From Prinsepia uniflora (lineage: Eukaryota > Streptophyta > Magnoliopsida > Rosales > Rosaceae), in the NCBI GenBank assembly GCA_032719365.1, contig CM064874.1:26917716-26981715 (forward strand): a stretch of 64,000 nt of DNA, written 5' to 3'. The translations under genes were made by a program, and so were the position numbers. Below, piece by piece: positions 59,179-64,000 of this stretch. Numbering within the stretch: the first letter of the stretch is position 1; every line of letters starts with the position of its first letter. The notes below the pieces were generated by a model. That model saw only the letters and a program-made list of their open reading frames with translations. It had not been told where the DNA came from and ran no database searches.

Positions 59179-62100
59179 TCAATTGATACTATTTGACCAA
59201 AAGGAAATGTATTGTTGGACATAGTATTCGTATATCTCCTTTGAATGACCTACTTTCCCTCCATAGATAGGGTAGTTCGGATTTACCCAACTAACTTTTT
59301 CATAATCTTCATTGAGATGAGGATCTTCATAGCCTTCATAACCATGTGACATTTGAGGGAGATGGCTGTCTAACAGGGGGTGACAATATGGAACATATGC
59401 ATATGGATTATTTGAGTTGTTACTAGGATCGGTGCCTAAACTCATTGACTCAAAACTAATTGCCATGGAATCCTCAGAAGATGGGTTTCCATAACCTTCA
59501 TATATGTTGCGTGTCTGAGTGTAATCTTTTCCAACACCACTGATTCCTACTCCTCATTCTCTACACCCATGATCATAATCTTGGGTGACATGAGTGAAAT
59601 CCGCCTCTCCAGTAAATGGGCTCAAGGGTGCATATGTTTCGGTTACATGTTCATTTCCCCCGTCATCATCCCCTCCGTCATCCTTGTCTTCATCGTTTGT
59701 CTCAACATCATCTCCTCCATCATCATCATCATCATCATCATCTGGAGATTTATTTTGATGAAGTCCCTTACTAGTAGCATCAGCTCGTAAGTCACGTCTA
59801 CTGGTAGAACCAAGTATTGATCTCTCTCATGAAGACATCTCCCGCTCACTTCGTACGTCCTCACTCCCCACTTCTTCAGATAGCACTCTATCGACATTAA
59901 AACCATGTTCACTAGCAAGATGTGCTACTCGAGGGTCAGGCCTTCCACTATCATCATCCAAGTGAGCTGGCATAATCCATGCTTGAAGTGGACCAGCCTC
60001 ATTACCTTCCACATGTTGACCTGCAATTTCCAACAGGTCAACGTAGCCACAATTTTACCAGCTTCAGCTTCTTCATCTCTTAACTTGAGTTTCATGTTGT
60101 AATAACAGAAAACAAGTTGTTCTAACTTAGAATATACGAGACGATTTCTTTGCTTTGTATGAATTAAAGCAAATGTACTCCAATTTCTCTCACATGCCGA
60201 AGATGATGCCGTTTGTGATAATATACGAACTGCAATTTGTTGCAAGCTGGGAGAAGCTTGGCCATATAGTTCCCACCACTCAGCTGTCAATATCAAGTTT
60301 AATGCAAGAGGCATTATAAAGTGCTAAGTCATACAATATCAAGTTAAATGCAAGTAATATACCTGGGGGCATTATCGTTCGTGATTGTACAACCATAGGT
60401 GAACGAAATGTTTTCCGACCATCTCTAAAATTGATCAACTACATTAAGGCTGATGTTAATATAATGCCATAGATGTACAGATTCAAAAATATCAAGGTTC
60501 ATATATGGTAATGAACTTACGTTTACTCCAAAATTTTGTAAACCCACTTTCTTATTTGGATTCAGTTTGAGGAATACTTGTTGAACTGATTGGACGAGGA
60601 AGGAGTCATGCCCAACACCTGCTTGATATTGATATCGGGGATTCAAGTAATAAGCTACAAATCATGAATGAGCTTTGCTTAGTAAACAACAATAAAATAA
60701 AATATTAACAAGTTCAATAAGATAGAAATATACCAGCGTCATGTAAGGGATGCACTAATGTTTTTTCCCATCGCTCCTGTATGATTTTAAGGACCCACTT
60801 CTTCCCTTTAAGACGGGTTATCTTTTCTTTCATTCGATTGAACATATCATACAGGATTGGCGTGGTTGGGACTACCTCTGTATCAATAATTCGGAGGATG
60901 CAATATAATGGTTCATATATTGATTGCATCATCTCCAAGGACTCTCAGAATCTTTGGTCGAGGATATAAGCCTCAACCCTCTTGCCTTCCACTTTCCTAC
61001 TCAATGGGCTATCATGTCATTGATCACTGGTAAACAATCTTCTAAGGCCAACTTTATGCTTAACTATACTGTTTATACAAATATAGTTAGTTGCAAACCG
61101 AATTGCACCAGGACGAACCAAGTCTCCTTGACAGAATTCATGCATCTGAGCTAGTAACCATAGATGATTATAAATGTAGTTAGTTACTTGCCTAGCATTT
61201 TTTATGATGAACGTCATTGTCTCATTCTTCCCAATATCTTCAAATATTAGGTCTATACAATGGGCTGCACAAGGAGTCCAATAGATCAGATACGTCTTCA
61301 TCAGTTCTTTTCCAGCTTTTTTGAAGTTCGACCCATTATCAGTAACGATCTGTACAACATTTTGTACTCCAACCTCCTGAACAACTTCCTTCAACAAATT
61401 TCCTATGTACACATAGTCTTTATGGAATTTGCAAGAATCAACTGACCTGAGAAATACAGTTGAACCCTTACTATATACCATGAAGTTAATTATGGATAAC
61501 TTTGTTGGACCGGTCCAACCATCACACATTATGGTACATCCATAAGTTTCCCAGTGTCGCTTTTGTTGCTCCACATACGCCGTCATTTCTTCATACTCCA
61601 TAAGAAGATATTTATTTTTCACTTCATATGGAGAAGGAGTGGACACGCCTTCACCTGCAAACCAAAACATAAGTTAGCATTTAATGCTATTTCATAAGCT
61701 AAATAAAAATGTATCATAAATAAATTTATTAAATACCTGCTCATTGGGCTTCAATAATCATATTCTTAAAATGATGAGAGTTGGCTTTATTTGGAGCCAC
61801 GCCTTCATATTCTTAAAATGATGAGAGTTTGCTTATGTATCGACCCAACTTCTCTTTCGCCCCTTTCCACATCGATTTTACAGTCTTCTGTTGACTTCGT
61901 GCGGTTTTGTAGAGTTTTGGTTCTGGAGGAATTGAAAATGGATCACGCAAACTTTGTGATCGACGCATCTGTTGCAGTGGTTGACGACTGCTACTGCCTC
62001 GTTGAGCACCACGCATGGTACCAACTCCATAATTGTCGACACTTCGCAGTGCCTCATCTCTCGATGCATTTACAGCAAAGCGATATGCTGCTATCTCAGA

Positions 62101-62505
62101 TCTATGCACATCTGGTGGATAAGCGAATCCATCATCATCCTCTTCATCATCGCTATCATTAATCTGAATGCTCTGTTGAGTGTCCAGTGGATCTCCTCTC
62201 AAGCCAGCTCGTATGTTCTCCCCAATCATATTCTTAGTCTGTTTAGCAGTATATTTACTTTTGATCCATGCTCTGACCTCATTCCTAATAGCCTTAGGTA
62301 CATCTTTGCATTTTTGAACATTTTTTTTCTGATCAAAACCTACTAGATGAAACTTTAATCGCGTTATGCCTCCACTCTGGAACTGATGTTGACAAAACGA
62401 ACATATGCCACCATTTTTATTTCCATGAATCGCAATGGCATATTTCCATACTGGGTCAACTCGTCCAGGTCTTGGGCGGCTTTCACTTCCTCTCCCACTA
62501 GCCAT
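59179..62505 (-). pseudogene. hAT transposase, five exons, inactivated
   Basis: Exons with GT-AG junctions: 61737-62505, 60734-61654, 60521-60654, 60363-60438 and 59179-60283. Exon 1 has a BED-type zinc finger (CSFCQHQF, then TRLKFHL) and an acidic linker. Exon 2 has the DUF659 catalytic region (TIMCDGWTGPTKLSIINF, with IVTDNGSNFKKAG and APCAAH-like CAAHCIDL). Exon 5 starts with the hAT dimerization domain (AEWWELYGQASPSLQQIA, then SSACERNWSTF) and ends in an acidic, Asp-rich tail and YYVQQYISFW. Damage: stops at 61813, 61741, 61017, 60945, 59827 and 59554, and a one-base shift near 60040-60070. The start at 62505 (MASGRG) is usual for the family. Such proteins bind the ends and move the element. 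Confidence 0.9.
59719..59742. repeat. CAT trinucleotide run in the transposase tail
   Basis: Eight CAT/ATC repeats encode Asp residues on the minus strand. Confidence 0.85.
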
Positions 62506-64000
62506 TTTATGAAATCTAAGTTATATGAAAAATAATTAAAATTTGATAATGACAAATAATAATAATAATGAAAATACAAATAATAATAAAATTTGATCAA
62601 TTAGAACATATATTCTAAGTTAGACTTTGATGATAAAAAATTAAGGAGCAAAAACACATATATTCATAATTTTAATATATATTCTAAAATAAAACATATA
62701 TTAAAAGTTAAAACAAATATTACCAAATATATGAATTACCTCATATTTTATATTAAAATATACATTACTAAAACATATTTTTAGTAATAAATGATCAATT
62801 TATTATTAATAAATGATTACCAAATATATGAATTAAACAATATTTTATATTAACACATACATTACTAAAAAATATATTACTAATAAATGATTACCAAATA
62901 TATTACCAAATATTACCAAATATATGAATTAAACCATATTATTTACCTAATAATAAATTTTGAATTTTGTTAAAAAAAACGTTTAAGGCTTATTGTTTAC
63001 CTAATACCAAATATATGAATATATGAATTTGATAATATTTATGATATAATTTAAATAATTATTTATTTGACAAATATTTATACCAAATAATAAATGATAT
63101 ATGTAATTAAAAATTATATTTATACCAAATAATTATTTATTTGACAAATATTGATACCCAAATAATTATTTATTTGACAAATATTTATACCCAAATAATT
63201 ATTTAAATAAATATTTGACAAATAATTAAATAATATATGTAATTAAAAAAAAGTTATGAATGAAATGAAATGAAACGCAGCGTTTCGTTCCATTTCTTAT
63301 TTACTCAACAAATGGCTGGGTCTCAGTCTGTCTCGAAGTCGCAGTCGCGATGCTTTCTTTGGGGAAATCGATCGATCGTGAGGGTGAGGGCCGTGAGTGA
63401 GATTCAGGGGCGGCGTAAGGGTGAGGGTCAGGGGCGGCGTGAGGGGCGACTTCGATGGAGGTTCAAGCGACGGACGACGGGACGAGACGAGACCAGAGGT
63501 GGTTCGAGGGAGGTTCGACCGTTCGAGATCCCTGGCGATGGTGGTGACCACTGACGAGAGGTGGTTCGAGTTCGACCGTTCGAGACTTCGAGCAGAAGTG
63601 GTTGCCTGAGACTTGGGTCGACCGTTCGAAGTTTTTGCGAAATCAGCTGCCCCTATTTATGCTCTGCCCCAAATCGAACGAGGTGAGTCCGTGAATTCCT
63701 TTTTTTTTTCTTCCCAATTGTTCGTACGTGAATGTGAAAAATGTTTGAATTATTGCATGAGTGTGAATGTTTGAATAATTGTACGATTGGAAAGTCGATT
63801 CTCTGTTCAATCCTTGCTCTTCATTTGTATGCTTGATTTCTGTGGCTTCCTTTCGATTTTCAATTGCTTGTTCGATTGTTTGGTCATTCGGTCCAAAATC
63901 GTCGATATCGAACAATATCGGCGATTTTGGGGGAAGAAATAGGTTCACCCCCTCCGTAGCTGCCAGTAGCCGGAATTAGCGATATATCGCCCATTCCGGC
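62506..64000. other. 5' part of the hAT element, no gene
   Basis: 62510-63250 is very AT-rich. Repeats of TTATTTGACAAATATTTATA with about 35-base spacing lie at 63050-63215. 63390-63640 changes to CG-rich sequence with many CGACC and GAGG motifs and may be the promoter or leader. The open frames here on both strands are composition artefacts. Confidence 0.5.
63050..63215. repeat. AT-rich tandem repeat, about 35-bp period
   Basis: Copies of AATTATTTATTTGACAAATA recur at least three times in the hAT leader, with slightly variable spacing. Confidence 0.7.

Larger units (their letters stand above)
56624..64000 (-). mobile_element. hAT DNA transposon, right end beyond the window
   Basis: The left end CAAGGATGAAAATATCGATA matches the deleted copy at 9915. 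Subterminal ATATCGATATCG motifs lie at 56631-56660 and 58830-58845, and again near the right edge (63900-63925, 63978-63990). The transposase gene is on the minus strand at 59179-62505. A solo LTR (56682-58809) interrupts the left end. The right terminal inverted repeat and target duplication should be just past 64000. Without the LTR the element is about 5.2 kb or a little more. Confidence 0.85.

Noticed and set aside
63270..63609. Overlapping Arg-rich frames in CG-rich sequence
   Set aside because: Several frames on both strands are open at once, and this is the leader of the hAT element. The pattern reflects base composition.

Overview
The window is nuclear DNA from a flowering plant. The host-gene remnants are plant-type (centromeric histone H3, ribosomal stalk protein P0) and carry short GT-AG introns. 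Nearly everything else is plant transposon sequence: Ty1/copia, Ty3/gypsy of the Athila and Tat lineages, hAT, MULE and a LINE. The depth of nesting and the decay of the coding parts suggest heterochromatin in a large, repeat-rich genome. The species cannot be told. I see no rRNA, tRNA or CRISPR, and no host gene complete inside the window.

Layout. 8-6841: a Copia retrotransposon on the minus strand, with both LTRs and a non-autonomous hAT element (5273-6064) in its leader. 7029-7651: a Copia-type LTR on the plus strand. 7757-8004: the last two coding exons of a CENH3-like gene (+), with open frame and correct splice sites. 8681-9498: the 3' exons of a ribosomal protein P0 pseudogene (-). About 9830-13100: a MULE transposase remnant (-), interrupted by a deleted hAT copy (9915-10609) that holds a perfect 35-bp inverted repeat. 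13141-14200: an unclassified element with terminal inverted repeats. About 14830-24417: a Tat-lineage gypsy element (-) with an antisense accessory gene (+) and a ~105-bp tandem array.

24418-30433: a Copia fragment (+) split by an LTR element (25028-30127) that has 2.3-2.5 kb LTRs and only 270 bp between them. 30780-54522: an Athila element (-) with a perfect 5-bp target duplication. Two further large-LTR elements without coding sequence lie inside it (35712-41202 plus strand, 43932-52195 minus strand), and both came with deletions of Athila sequence. 54523-55814: the 3' end of a LINE. 56624 to the right edge: a hAT DNA transposon (-) with a five-exon transposase pseudogene and a 2.1-kb solo LTR (56682-58809) near its left end.

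The three large-LTR elements look related. They share an LTR start of the TGTRACGACC type, a G-rich polypurine tract and, where it survives, an initiator-Met primer site. In the two inside Athila, the LTRs carry an array of short hairpin modules whose stems change while pairing is kept. That array and the CENH3 3' end are the two observations I would follow up first.
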